Positions 8,228-16,776 of a stretch of 64,000 bases of DNA are shown here, piece after piece. The translations under genes were made by a program, and so were the position numbers. Source of the stretch: Lacinutrix sp. C3R15 (GTDB lineage Bacteria; Bacteroidota; Bacteroidia; Flavobacteriales; Flavobacteriaceae); the NCBI RefSeq assembly GCF_018860825.1, contig NZ_JAHKPZ010000004.1:124001-188000 (forward strand). Reading direction: 5' to 3'. The notes under the pieces were generated by a model. The model worked only from the letters and a program-made list of their open reading frames with translations, made no database searches and had not been told where the DNA came from. Positions within the stretch are counted from its first letter, which is position 1. Each line of letters begins with the position of its first letter.

Positions 8228-11200
8228 TTGCACAATTTTAAGAACATACAAGTTAAACTAGAAGCGTTTATTAGAAAATACTACACTAATGAACTCATTA
8301 AAGGTACCATTCTATTTTTTAGTATAGGCTTATTGTATTTTTTATTAACCTTACTCATCGAGCATTTTTTATGGTTAAGTTCTTCTGGCAGAACCATTTT
8401 ATTTTGGTTATTTGTTGTGGTTGAAATGTTGCTGTTTGCAAAATTTATTGCTATTCCTTTAGCTAAATTATTTAAGCTTAAAAAAGGAATTAATTATGAA
8501 GAAGCTTCGCAAATAATAGGTAATCACTTTCCAGAGGTTAATGATAAATTGCTTAATGTTCTTCAATTAAAACAATCTTCAGAACCATCTGAATTACTTC
8601 TAGCAAGTATTGCACAAAAATCTGCAAGCTTACAACCTGTTCCTTTTAAGCTAGCTGTAAATTTTAAAAAGAATACCAAGTATTTAAAATATGCTGCAAT
8701 TCCTGTTTTAATTTTGCTTTTAGCTTCGGTTTCCGGACATTTTAATTGGTTTAGCGATAGCTATAAAAGAGTAGTAAACTACAAAACAGCCTATGAGCCA
8801 CCTGCTCCTTTTCAGTTTTTTGTTATCAATGAAAATCTTCAAGCTACAGAAAATAAAGACTTTACACTTTTTATTAAAACAGTAGGAGAGGTACAACCAG
8901 AAAATGTGCAAATAACTTACAATAACGAAACTTATTTTTTACAGCAAAAAGCAATTGGTGATTTTGAGTATGTTATTAGTAAACCAAAGCAAAATCTTAC
9001 TTTTCAATTATTGGCAAATAATGTTACTTCTAAACCATACACACTACAGGTTATTGAAGCACCAACTTTATTGAGTTTTGATATGGTTTTAGAGTATCCT
9101 AGTCATACCAAAAAACAAGACGAAACCCTTAAAAGTACTGGAAATGCAATTGTACCACAAGGCACAAATATTACCTGGAAATTAAATACCAAAGCCACAG
9201 ATCAAGTACATTTATATGCTAAAGATACCCTTGTATTTACAGATAATTCTGGAGTTTTTACAGCTTCAAAAAAAGTCTATAACAATTTAAAATATAACCT
9301 TACCACGAGTAATGCAAACCTTAAAGATTACGAAAACCTAGCCTTTAGTATTGATGTTATTAAAGACGAATATCCTGAACTAAATATTAAAATGAAAGTA
9401 GATAGTTTAGACCAACAAAGCCTATATTTTTATGGACAAGTAAGTGATGATTACGGATTACATACATTACAATTAGTGTATTATCCTTCAGAAAATGAAG
9501 CTGAAAAACGCGTAGAAAATATTACTATCTCAAAATCTAATGTAGCAGATTTTATAACAGCATTTCCTAATAATCTTGAAATTACTGAAGGTATATCTTA
9601 TGATTTATATTTTCAAGTTTTTGATAATGATGTAATTCATAAATACAAAAGCACTAAAAGTGAAGTATTTTCTTACAGAAAATTAACCCAAGAAGAAGAA
9701 GAACAAAAACAGTTACAAGAACAAAAGGAAACCATTCAAGAGCTAAATAAGTCTCTTGAAAAAATGGAAGAACGTGATAAGGAATTAGAACAACTTTCAA
9801 AAAACCAAAAAGAAAAAAGCACTTTAAGTTTTAATGATAAACGTAAACTAGACAATTTTTTAAAACGTCAAAAAGAACAAGAAGAGATGATGAAGAGCTT
9901 TAATAAAAAGCTTAAAGATAATTTAGAAGAATTTCAGCAAGAAAAGGAAGATGACCCATTTAAAGACGATTTAAAGCAGCGTTTAAAAGAAAATGAAGAA
10001 CAGCTTCAAAAAGATGAGAAACTGCTTGAGGAGTTAGAAAAATTAAGAGAAAAATTAGATAAAGAAGAGTTAAGCGAAAAATTAGAAAAGCTAGCCAAAC
10101 AAAATAAAAACCAAGAACGTAGTTTAGAACAGTTATTAGAACTTACCAAAAAATATTATGTAGCTAAAAAATTAGAAAAGCTACAACAAGAATTAGAAAA
10201 GTTAGCAGATAAACAAGAAAAGCTCTCTGAAGAAATTCCAGAAAAAAACACCAAAGAAAAACAAGACGAAATTAATAAGGAGTTTGAAAATTTTCAAAAA
10301 GAAATGGATGCACTTGAAAAAGAAAATCAAGAATTAAAACGTCCAGAAAAAATAGATAGAAATAAAAAGGAAGAAGAAAATGTAAAAGAAGATCAACAAG
10401 AAGCTTCAGATAAATTAGAAGAAAAACAAAATAGTCAAGAAGAACAACAAAAGCAATCTAGCCAAAAACAAGCACAACAAAAACAAAAACAAGCCGCTCA
10501 AAAAATGAAACAAATGAGTGCACAAATGCAAGCAGCTATGGCTTCATCAAGTGGAGAACAATTGGCAGAAGATGTTGCCATGTTACGTCAGGTTTTAGAT
10601 AATTTAGTACTCTTTTCTTTTGATCAAGAACATTTAATGAAACAATTTAATAGCATTGAAGTAAACCATAATAAGTATGCTTCTTATTTGCGTAAACAGT
10701 ATGATTTAAGAGAACATTTTTCGCATATTGATGATAGCCTTTTTGCTTTATCGCTACGCCAACCAAAAATTTCAGAAAAAGTAAATAAAGAAATAGGAGA
10801 GGTGTTTTATAATGTAGATAAATCTTTAGAAGAATTTTCAGAAAATCAAATATACAAAGGCGTTTCTAATCAGCAATACACCATTACTTCTGCTAATAAT
10901 CTTGCAGATTTTTTAAGCAATGCATTAGATAATATGCAAATGCAAATGAGTGGTCAAGGACAAGGTGGTCAAGGGCAACCAAAACCAGGAGAAGGCGAAG
11001 GAGGAGAAGGTGGTCTTCCAGATATAATTAAAAGTCAAGAACAGTTAGCTAAAGAAATGGAAGGAAAAATGGGTGATGGTAAAAAAGGCGAAGCAGGCGA
11101 AGGTAATAAAGGACAACAAGGAGAAAATGGCAAAGAAAAAGGCGAAGGTAAAAATGGAAATGATGGTGAAGGTGAAACAAAATTAGGAGAAGGAAACAGT

Positions 11201-11617
11201 GAAGAATTACATGGCGAATTGTTTAGAATTTACCAACAACAGCAGCAAATACGTCAAGCTTTACAAGATAGATTGGCTAAAGAAGGTAAAGGAGGTATAG
11301 GTAGTAATTTGGTAAAACAAATGGAACAAATTGAATTAGATTTATTAAACAAAGGTTTTACCAAACAGACCCTGCAAAAAATGATGAATTTAAAACATCA
11401 ATTACTTAAATTAGAACAAGCAACATTGCAACAAGGACAGGAAGAAAAACGTGAATCTCAAAACAATACTAAGAATTTTGATAATAAAACAAATAATAAA
11501 ATTCCTACCGCAAAACAATATTTTAACACAACCGAAATATTAAATAGACAAAGCTTACCTTTGCAATCTATTTATAAAAAGAAAGTGCAAGAATATTTTA
11601 AACAAAACAATGATTAA
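8228..11617 (+). CDS. DUF4175 family large membrane coiled-coil protein
   Basis: The 1129-residue protein has two membrane helices near the N-terminus (about 27-47 and 57-77) and a third at about 150-168. A periplasmic beta-rich region follows to about residue 480. A very long Glu/Lys/Gln coiled coil (about 490-760) comes next, then a helical region, a Gly/Glu/Gln-rich low-complexity linker (about 905-990) and a helical tail. This order is that of the DUF4175 family of Bacteroidota, of unknown function. The start is TTG; the next Met lies about 65 residues in, within the second membrane helix, so TTG is the better choice. The last 8 bases overlap ybeY, indicating translational coupling. Confidence 0.85.
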   Translation: MHNFKNIQVKLEAFIRKYYTNELIKGTILFFSIGLLYFLLTLLIEHFLWLSSSGRTILFWLFVVVEMLLFAKFIAIPLAKLFKLKKGINYEEASQIIGNHFPEVNDKLLNVLQLKQSSEPSELLLASIAQKSASLQPVPFKLAVNFKKNTKYLKYAAIPVLILLLASVSGHFNWFSDSYKRVVNYKTAYEPPAPFQFFVINENLQATENKDFTLFIKTVGEVQPENVQITYNNETYFLQQKAIGDFEYVISKPKQNLTFQLLANNVTSKPYTLQVIEAPTLLSFDMVLEYPSHTKKQDETLKSTGNAIVPQGTNITWKLNTKATDQVHLYAKDTLVFTDNSGVFTASKKVYNNLKYNLTTSNANLKDYENLAFSIDVIKDEYPELNIKMKVDSLDQQSLYFYGQVSDDYGLHTLQLVYYPSENEAEKRVENITISKSNVADFITAFPNNLEITEGISYDLYFQVFDNDVIHKYKSTKSEVFSYRKLTQEEEEQKQLQEQKETIQELNKSLEKMEERDKELEQLSKNQKEKSTLSFNDKRKLDNFLKRQKEQEEMMKSFNKKLKDNLEEFQQEKEDDPFKDDLKQRLKENEEQLQKDEKLLEELEKLREKLDKEELSEKLEKLAKQNKNQERSLEQLLELTKKYYVAKKLEKLQQELEKLADKQEKLSEEIPEKNTKEKQDEINKEFENFQKEMDALEKENQELKRPEKIDRNKKEEENVKEDQQEASDKLEEKQNSQEEQQKQSSQKQAQQKQKQAAQKMKQMSAQMQAAMASSSGEQLAEDVAMLRQVLDNLVLFSFDQEHLMKQFNSIEVNHNKYASYLRKQYDLREHFSHIDDSLFALSLRQPKISEKVNKEIGEVFYNVDKSLEEFSENQIYKGVSNQQYTITSANNLADFLSNALDNMQMQMSGQGQGGQGQPKPGEGEGGEGGLPDIIKSQEQLAKEMEGKMGDGKKGEAGEGNKGQQGENGKEKGEGKNGNDGEGETKLGEGNSEELHGELFRIYQQQQQIRQALQDRLAKEGKGGIGSNLVKQMEQIELDLLNKGFTKQTLQKMMNLKHQLLKLEQATLQQGQEEKRESQNNTKNFDNKTNNKIPTAKQYFNTTEILNRQSLPLQSIYKKKVQEYFKQNND

Positions 11618-12026
11618 TTTTAATTACGAAAACGATTTTAAATTAGATTATGAAACGACATTAGCAACATGGATTTCTAATGTTATAGTTTCTGAAGGAT
11701 GTAAAGAAGATGAAATCAATTACGTTTTTTGTGATGATGCATATTTACATAAATTAAATGTAGAATTCTTAAATCACGATACCTTAACAGATATCATTAG
11801 TTTTGATTATTCCGTAGGAAAAATTATACAAGGAGATATATTTATTTCTACAGAAAGAGTTACAGATAATGCTAAAGATTTCAAAGTTTCTTTTGCAGAA
11901 GAATTACATCGTGTCATTGTTCATGGTGTTTTACATTACTGTGGTTATAAAGATAAAACAGAAGAAGATGCTAAAGTTATGCGTAGCAAAGAAAATTTCT
12001 ACTTAGAGCAATTAACTACAGATTAG
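11610..12026 (+). CDS. ybeY: rRNA maturation endoribonuclease YbeY
   Basis: The 138-residue cytoplasmic metalloprotein is involved in 16S rRNA 3'-end processing and ribosome quality control. The metal site is visible as HGVLHYCGYKD, giving His105 and His109. The third ligand position, usually His in GYDH, is Asp115 here; I believe this variant is common in Bacteroidota, but its catalytic meaning is not established. The conserved DIISFDY segment lies at 61-67. The start overlaps the end of the DUF4175 gene by 8 bases, so the pair is probably one operon. Confidence 0.93.
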   Translation: MINFNYENDFKLDYETTLATWISNVIVSEGCKEDEINYVFCDDAYLHKLNVEFLNHDTLTDIISFDYSVGKIIQGDIFISTERVTDNAKDFKVSFAEELHRVIVHGVLHYCGYKDKTEEDAKVMRSKENFYLEQLTTD

Positions 12027-12037
12027 AAGATAACTTG

Positions 12038-12045
12038 TATCTTTG
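12038..12045 (+). promoter_or_regulatory. -7 promoter element for mnmG
   Basis: TATCTTTG, followed by CAAGC, matches TAnnTTTG in the 113-bp gap after ybeY. The -33 position has no good TTTG. If used, transcription starts near 12050 and the parS site lies in the mnmG leader. Confidence 0.55.
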
Positions 12046-12074
12046 CAAGCTGTTTCAGTTATAAAACAAAGAAG

Positions 12075-12090
12075 TGTTCCACGTGGAACA
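12075..12090. promoter_or_regulatory. parS site (ParB/Spo0J binding palindrome), upstream copy
   Basis: TGTTCCACGTGGAACA is a perfect 16-bp palindrome and matches the widely conserved chromosomal parS pattern TGTTnCACGTGnAACA. It lies 50 bp before the mnmG start. A second identical copy lies just after mnmG. No parA or parB gene is in the window. Confidence 0.88.
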
Positions 12091-12139
12091 TTTCTAAAAA
12101 ATCAAAATATAATATAAATTTCATTTAAAGGTATATTAC

Positions 12140-14011
12140 ATGTTTAACGAAGTATATGATGTTATTGTTGTTGGAGCTGGTCACGCAGGAAGTGAAGCAG
12201 CAGCAGCAGCAGCAAACATGGGAAGCAAAACATTGCTTATTACCATGAACCTACAAAACATTGCGCAAATGTCTTGTAATCCTGCTATGGGAGGAATTGC
12301 TAAAGGACAAATAGTACGTGAAATTGATGCACTTGGAGGTTACTCTGGTATTGTTAGTGATACTTCTGCTATACAGTTTAAAATGCTTAATAAGTCTAAA
12401 GGACCTGCAATGTGGAGTCCTAGAGTGCAAAGTGATAGAATGCGTTTTGCTGAAGACTGGAGATTGCTTCTAGAGCAAACAAAAAACCTGGACTTTTATC
12501 AAGAAATGGTGTCTGGTTTATTAGTTGAAAATCATAAAGTGGTTGGTGTAAAAACTTCTTTAGGTGTAGAAATTAAAGCTAAATCTGTAGTACTTACTAA
12601 TGGTACTTTTTTAAATGGCTTAATACATATTGGTGACAAAAATTTCGGTGGAGGTAGAGCTGGTGAAAAAGCAGCAACAGGAATAACAGAACAACTAGTG
12701 CAATTAGGTTTTGAATCTGGTAGAATGAAAACAGGAACACCACCAAGAGTAGATGGTCGTTCTTTAGATTTTTCTAAAATGCTTGAACAACCAGGAGATG
12801 TTAATCCAGAAAAATTCTCTTATTTAGATATTACAAAGCCTTTGTCAAAACAACGTTCTTGTCACATGTCTTATACTAGTGAAAAGGTACATGATTTACT
12901 TCGTGAAGGTTTTGATCGTTCGCCAATGTTTAATGGTAGAATTAAAAGTTTGGGTCCAAGATATTGTCCATCAATAGAAGATAAAATTAACCGTTTTGCA
13001 GATAAAGATAGACATCAATTATTTGTAGAACCAGAAGGATGGAATACCGTAGAATATTATATAAATGGCTTCTCAACCTCTCTGCCAGAAGATGTACAAT
13101 TTAAAGCCTTACGTTCTGTAGCTGGTTTTGAAAATGTAAAATTCTTTAGACCTGGTTATGCTATCGAATATGATTATTTTCCGCCAACACAATTAAAACA
13201 TACTTTAGAGACTAAGCTAGTTGAAGGTTTGTATTTTGCTGGTCAAATTAATGGTACAACTGGTTATGAAGAAGCAGCTTCTCAAGGGTTGATGGCTGGT
13301 ATAAATGCAAGCTTAAAAGTAAGTGAAAAAGATCCTTTTACACTACAAAGAGATGAAGCTTATATTGGTGTTTTAATAGATGACCTTATTACAAAAGGAA
13401 CAGAAGAGCCATACAGAATGTTTACTTCTCGTGCAGAATATAGAACGTTATTACGTCAAGATAATGCAGATTTACGTCTAACACCTAAAGGTTTTGAACT
13501 TGGTTTAGCAAGTGAAAAACGTTTAAAACGTATGGAAGAAAAACATGAACAAGCAGCAAAGTTTGTTCAGTTTTTTAGAGAAACCAGTGTGCAGCCAGAA
13601 GAAGCAAATCCAGTTTTAGAATCTAAAAACTCTGCATTAGTTAAACAGTCAGATAAGATGTTTAAGCTATATTCTAGGCCTAATATTACTATTGAAGATG
13701 TAAGAAAGTTTGAAGCTGTTGAAAACTATATTCAAGAAAATAATTTAGATAATGAGGTTATTGAGCAAACCGAAATACAGGTAAAATACGCTGGATATAT
13801 TGCTAAAGAAAAACTGAATGCTGATAAATTAAATAGGTTAGAGTATGTAAAAATCCCTGAAAATTTTGATTACTCTCAAATTAAATCTATGAGTTTAGAA
13901 GCGCGTGAAAAGCTTAAAAATATACAACCAACTTCTATAGCGCAAGCATCAAGAATAAGTGGAGTTTCACCAAATGATATTTCTGTTTTATTAGTGTATA
14001 TGGGTAGATAG
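12140..14011 (+). CDS. mnmG: tRNA uridine-5-carboxymethylaminomethyl modification enzyme MnmG
   Basis: The 623-residue FAD-dependent enzyme, also called GidA, works with MnmE to modify U34 in the anticodon of several tRNAs. The N-terminal dinucleotide-binding motif is VGAGHAGSEA (about 11-20). The conserved blocks CNPAMGGIAKG, KTGTPPRVD and GQINGTTGYEEAA are all present, and the C-terminal helical MnmE/tRNA-binding domain is complete. Length is normal. In many bacteria mnmG lies near oriC and par genes; here it is bracketed by two parS palindromes. The normal flavobacterial neighbour, a methyltransferase, is displaced by a 1.1 kb non-coding stretch. Confidence 0.97.
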   Translation: MFNEVYDVIVVGAGHAGSEAAAAAANMGSKTLLITMNLQNIAQMSCNPAMGGIAKGQIVREIDALGGYSGIVSDTSAIQFKMLNKSKGPAMWSPRVQSDRMRFAEDWRLLLEQTKNLDFYQEMVSGLLVENHKVVGVKTSLGVEIKAKSVVLTNGTFLNGLIHIGDKNFGGGRAGEKAATGITEQLVQLGFESGRMKTGTPPRVDGRSLDFSKMLEQPGDVNPEKFSYLDITKPLSKQRSCHMSYTSEKVHDLLREGFDRSPMFNGRIKSLGPRYCPSIEDKINRFADKDRHQLFVEPEGWNTVEYYINGFSTSLPEDVQFKALRSVAGFENVKFFRPGYAIEYDYFPPTQLKHTLETKLVEGLYFAGQINGTTGYEEAASQGLMAGINASLKVSEKDPFTLQRDEAYIGVLIDDLITKGTEEPYRMFTSRAEYRTLLRQDNADLRLTPKGFELGLASEKRLKRMEEKHEQAAKFVQFFRETSVQPEEANPVLESKNSALVKQSDKMFKLYSRPNITIEDVRKFEAVENYIQENNLDNEVIEQTEIQVKYAGYIAKEKLNADKLNRLEYVKIPENFDYSQIKSMSLEAREKLKNIQPTSIAQASRISGVSPNDISVLLVYMGR

Positions 14012-14041
14012 TTTTCTTTTTAACTAAAGAATTAAAGGGAG

Positions 14042-14057
14042 TGTTCCACGTGGAACA
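14042..14057. promoter_or_regulatory. parS site, downstream copy
   Basis: TGTTCCACGTGGAACA is identical to the copy at 12075-12090, 30 bp beyond the mnmG stop codon. Two perfect copies about 2 kb apart are very unlikely by chance in DNA this AT-rich. Confidence 0.88.
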
Positions 14058-15055
14058 TGTTTGTGTTTTAAATGAGATAGACTTAAAAAGATAGTAATAC
14101 ACCTTGTAATATTGCAAGTAATATTAGTTCTATTTTTAATAGATATTTAAAAGAACGCTTTGTAGGTATTCCTTTTTTTTCTTTAGATATTTTTATTATT
14201 AAAAAGGAAGAGGTAGCGTTAACGGTTTTGTATATGATACGTTGTGTGTATAAGCAACTAATTTAGCAAATAAAAACTGAATAGAATATTCCGCATGAAT
14301 ATTCGTAAGTAGGCTAGAACTAGCAATGGATTATATACTTTGTTGCCACTTCGTTGTTTTTTCTCAGAGTTCAAATTGTTCAGTTAAATTCTGTTTTCAT
14401 ATTTTTAGAGTTTGAGTAAATTCCGTGAGCATTATATTCCACTTTATTTTTTAATTCCGTTTGAGTGAGCAATTCCGAAACTTGCTTTATTCCACACACA
14501 ATTTGGTTTTGATTTATAATTCAAATAATATTTGTAACAAATTCAATACTTTTTCGTCTTATAATTACACTTAAATACCTTACAATATGCACAATTTTTT
14601 AAAATCATTCAAACAAAAATTTATTCAATTTTATAAGTGCGAATTAAAAACCTTTAATAGAATACTTGGAATTAAATAAAATCGATGTGATTCTTATTTC
14701 ACGTTTGAATGTGTAATTCCAGATTCAGTTCAGTTTTTTAATTTGCTAAAAAATCCGCTGTAATTTTTTATTCCTAATTTGAGTAAAGTTTCAGCGTTTT
14801 CTTGTCAAAACTCAATTTTTATAAACTCTAATTTTTGGCTTCAGAGTGCGTTCCGTCAATGAATGGCAACTATTCACTATTCATTAATAATTAGACTTTG
14901 TAGTTTGTTTTTTTTTTTAAAAGAAGATTCTGTATTGGTGAAAAAAGGGAAGAAGAAATAGATTGTTTGTGTTGTAGTAAATTCTGAAAATAAAGAAAAT
15001 GCTTTAAGAATACATTCTTTTTACTGATATATTGTAGCAAAGTATTTAGATGTCA
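14058..15055. other. Gene-free AT-rich stretch, probably decayed inserted DNA
   Basis: No open frame of useful length is found on either strand. It contains a GTAATATT direct repeat near 14105, an inverted-repeat-rich element at about 14225-14360, and a long tract (14360-14900) with four loose copies of a TTTGAgT...ATTCCg motif. A 30-codon frame at 14587-14679 is probably not a gene. From about 14900 to 15055 it is simple AT-rich DNA. Base composition and motif style differ from coding neighbours. I interpret it as the remnant of an inserted cassette between mnmG and the methyltransferase gene. Confidence 0.5.
14225..14360. repeat. Inverted-repeat-rich element, possibly a dispersed flavobacterial repeat
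   Basis: The element contains GAATATTC-CGCAT-GAATATTC (14284-14304), where each arm is itself palindromic, and GCTAG-AA-CTAGC (14314-14325). It begins with CGTTGTGTGTATAAGCAAC and ends with TATATACTTTGTTGCC. Read on the minus strand it resembles attC-like or REP-like intergenic elements that follow hypothetical genes in Flavobacteriaceae. That resemblance is from memory and is not proven here. Confidence 0.4.
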
Positions 15056-15089
15056 TTTGAAGAGATTTTAATACATATTAATATCTTTG
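15056..15089 (+). promoter_or_regulatory. Promoter for the methyltransferase gene
   Basis: TTTG (15056-15059) is followed after 22 bases by TATCTTTG (15082-15089), a good Bacteroidota promoter, leaving a leader of about 55 bases before the ATG at 15153. Confidence 0.65.
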
Positions 15090-15152
15090 AAAAAAAATCC
15101 ATCAAAAAATAGTTATTCATCCTTCTGAATTATTTTTCAGAATTTATTTCAA

Positions 15153-16004
15153 ATGAAAAAAAATCCTATCTATTTAAAAGTAAAAGATCATTCCGTTTCT
15201 GGAGAAGAATTTGAATTAGTACAAAATCAAACCTATGGTTTTTTAGAAACCACTCCACAACCTAAAGAAGAAAAACTTTTTGAATATTATAAAACCGAAG
15301 ATTATATTTCGCATACAGATGCTAAAAGAAATGTACTTGAAAAAGTATATCACTTTGTTAGAAATATTTCTTTAAAAAGAAAATTAAAACTTATTGACTC
15401 GTTTTCTTCTACTCAAAAAACGCTTTTAGATATTGGTTGTGGTACAGGTGATTTTTTACAAATAGCACAACAAAACAATTGGCAGGTTTCTGGAATAGAA
15501 CCTAACCAGCAAGCTAGAGAAATTGCAAATACTAAAACGAATCATGCTGTTTATACTACAGAACAGTTGCAAGAATTTAAAAAAAATAGTTTTGATGTAA
15601 TTACCCTTTGGCATGTTTTAGAACATTTACCAAACTTACAAGATCAAGTTGCTGTTTTTAAAAGTTTATTAAAAGAAAATGGAACTTTAATTATTGCTGT
15701 GCCTAATTATAAAAGTTTTGATGCTGCACATTATAAAAACGTTTGGGCTGCTTTAGATGTACCAAGACACCTTTGGCATTTTAATCAAGATTCTATTGCA
15801 GCACTTTTTGCTAGTGAAAAGATGAAAGTTGTAAAAACGCTTCCTATGAAATTTGATGCATATTATGTAAGCTTACTTTCAGAAAAATATAAAACCGGAT
15901 TTATGAATCCTTTTAAAGCTTTTTGGTATGGTTTTGTTTCTAATTGTAAAGCAAGACGCTCTGGTGAGTATTCTTCGCTAATTTATGTCATAAAAAACCA
16001 CTAA
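15153..16004 (+). CDS. Class I SAM-dependent methyltransferase
   Basis: The 283-residue protein has the Rossmann-fold SAM-binding motif LLDIGCGTGD at 91-100. The acidic residue of motif II follows (GIEP), then a DVITLWHVLEHLP motif typical of the Methyltransf_23/UbiG-like group. The N-terminal 70 residues (ELVQNQTYGFLETTPQP) form a small substrate-recognition region that includes no zinc-binding cysteines. The substrate is unknown; enzymes of this type methylate sugars, quinones or small molecules. In flavobacteria it usually follows mnmG and precedes ompH, as here apart from the non-coding gap. It has its own promoter. Confidence 0.88.
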   Translation: MKKNPIYLKVKDHSVSGEEFELVQNQTYGFLETTPQPKEEKLFEYYKTEDYISHTDAKRNVLEKVYHFVRNISLKRKLKLIDSFSSTQKTLLDIGCGTGDFLQIAQQNNWQVSGIEPNQQAREIANTKTNHAVYTTEQLQEFKKNSFDVITLWHVLEHLPNLQDQVAVFKSLLKENGTLIIAVPNYKSFDAAHYKNVWAALDVPRHLWHFNQDSIAALFASEKMKVVKTLPMKFDAYYVSLLSEKYKTGFMNPFKAFWYGFVSNCKARRSGEYSSLIYVIKNH

Positions 16005-16178
16005 TTCTTGTTTTAAGGACTTTTATTTGGTTTTTATTCTTTTGTATGACAAATCGCAACTTAAAATCTTTAAAAGCGCTTAAAACGCTTTATTTAAAGC
16101 TGTTTTTAATAAAATTAACTTATTGCTTAGGTGTTTAGTATAAATAATTTTTATACTGTTAAATTCCTTTGCTTTTTC

Positions 16179-16186
16179 TACATTTG
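16179..16186 (+). promoter_or_regulatory. -7 element for the OmpH-family gene
   Basis: TACATTTG matches TAnnTTTG, 28 bases before the ATG. The -33 region is weak. Confidence 0.45.
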
Positions 16187-16214
16187 CTCCGATTTAAAAA
16201 TAAAATATTAAAAC

Positions 16215-16724
16215 ATGAAAAAAATAATTTTAGCAGTAGTAACCGTTTTCGCTTTAAGTTCTTGTGAGCAACAAAAAATTGCTTTTATAGATAATGGTGA
16301 GTTGATTAATGAGTATCAAGGTAAAAAAGACATTGAAGCAAAATTTCAAATTAAAGACGAAGCTTTTAAAAAGAATACAGATAGTTTAGCTAATGGTTTT
16401 CAAATAGAGGCAAAAGCTTTTGAACTTGCCGCTGCAAAAATGTCACAATCTAAAGCGCAAGAACAATACAATGCTTTAATGCAAAAACAACAAGGTTTAC
16501 AAAGACAAGTACAAATGCAACAACAAAGCATGCAGCAAGAATTTCAAGTTGAAATAGATTCTGCAATTGTAGCTGTAAAAGAATTTGTTGCAGATTACGG
16601 AAAGAAAAATGGGTATACTTATATTTTAGGTAAAAATGAAGCAGGAAGTGTAATGTATGGTAGTGAAACTAATGATATTACAAAAAAGGTTTTAGAAGCC
16701 TTAAATGCATCTTATAAAAAATAA
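16215..16724 (+). CDS. OmpH/Skp family lipoprotein
   Basis: The 169-residue periplasmic chaperone-like protein has a lipoprotein signal peptide ending in LSSC, with Cys17 as the likely lipidated residue. The OmpH/Skp fold follows: a short strand (IAFIDNGELINEYQG), a long Gln/Ala-rich helical tentacle (about 45-120) and a closing strand (GYTYILGKNEAGSVMYG). Skp proteins hold unfolded outer-membrane proteins in the periplasm; lipidated versions are common in Bacteroidota. It ends at a terminator shared with the convergent holB. Confidence 0.9.
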   Translation: MKKIILAVVTVFALSSCEQQKIAFIDNGELINEYQGKKDIEAKFQIKDEAFKKNTDSLANGFQIEAKAFELAAAKMSQSKAQEQYNALMQKQQGLQRQVQMQQQSMQQEFQVEIDSAIVAVKEFVADYGKKNGYTYILGKNEAGSVMYGSETNDITKKVLEALNASYKK

Positions 16725-16743
16725 ATAGATCACCCAACCAACC

Positions 16744-16776
16744 AAAAAAAAGTCAAGCTTATGCTTGACTTTTTTT
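16744..16776. terminator. Bidirectional terminator embedded in the holB 3' end
   Basis: GTCAAGC (16752-16758) pairs with GCTTGAC (16763-16769), with TTAT as loop, flanked by eight A and seven T. The loop's TTA is the holB stop codon on the other strand, so the last holB codons form half of the hairpin. Confidence 0.85.

Noticed and set aside
14587-14679. 30-codon frame starting ATG in the gene-free stretch
   Set aside because: It is too short, Lys/Phe-rich as expected for AT-rich DNA, and has no promoter or conservation evidence visible here.
14411-14794. CRISPR-like spaced repeats
   Set aside because: The copies are short, imperfect and irregularly spaced, and no cas genes are present.
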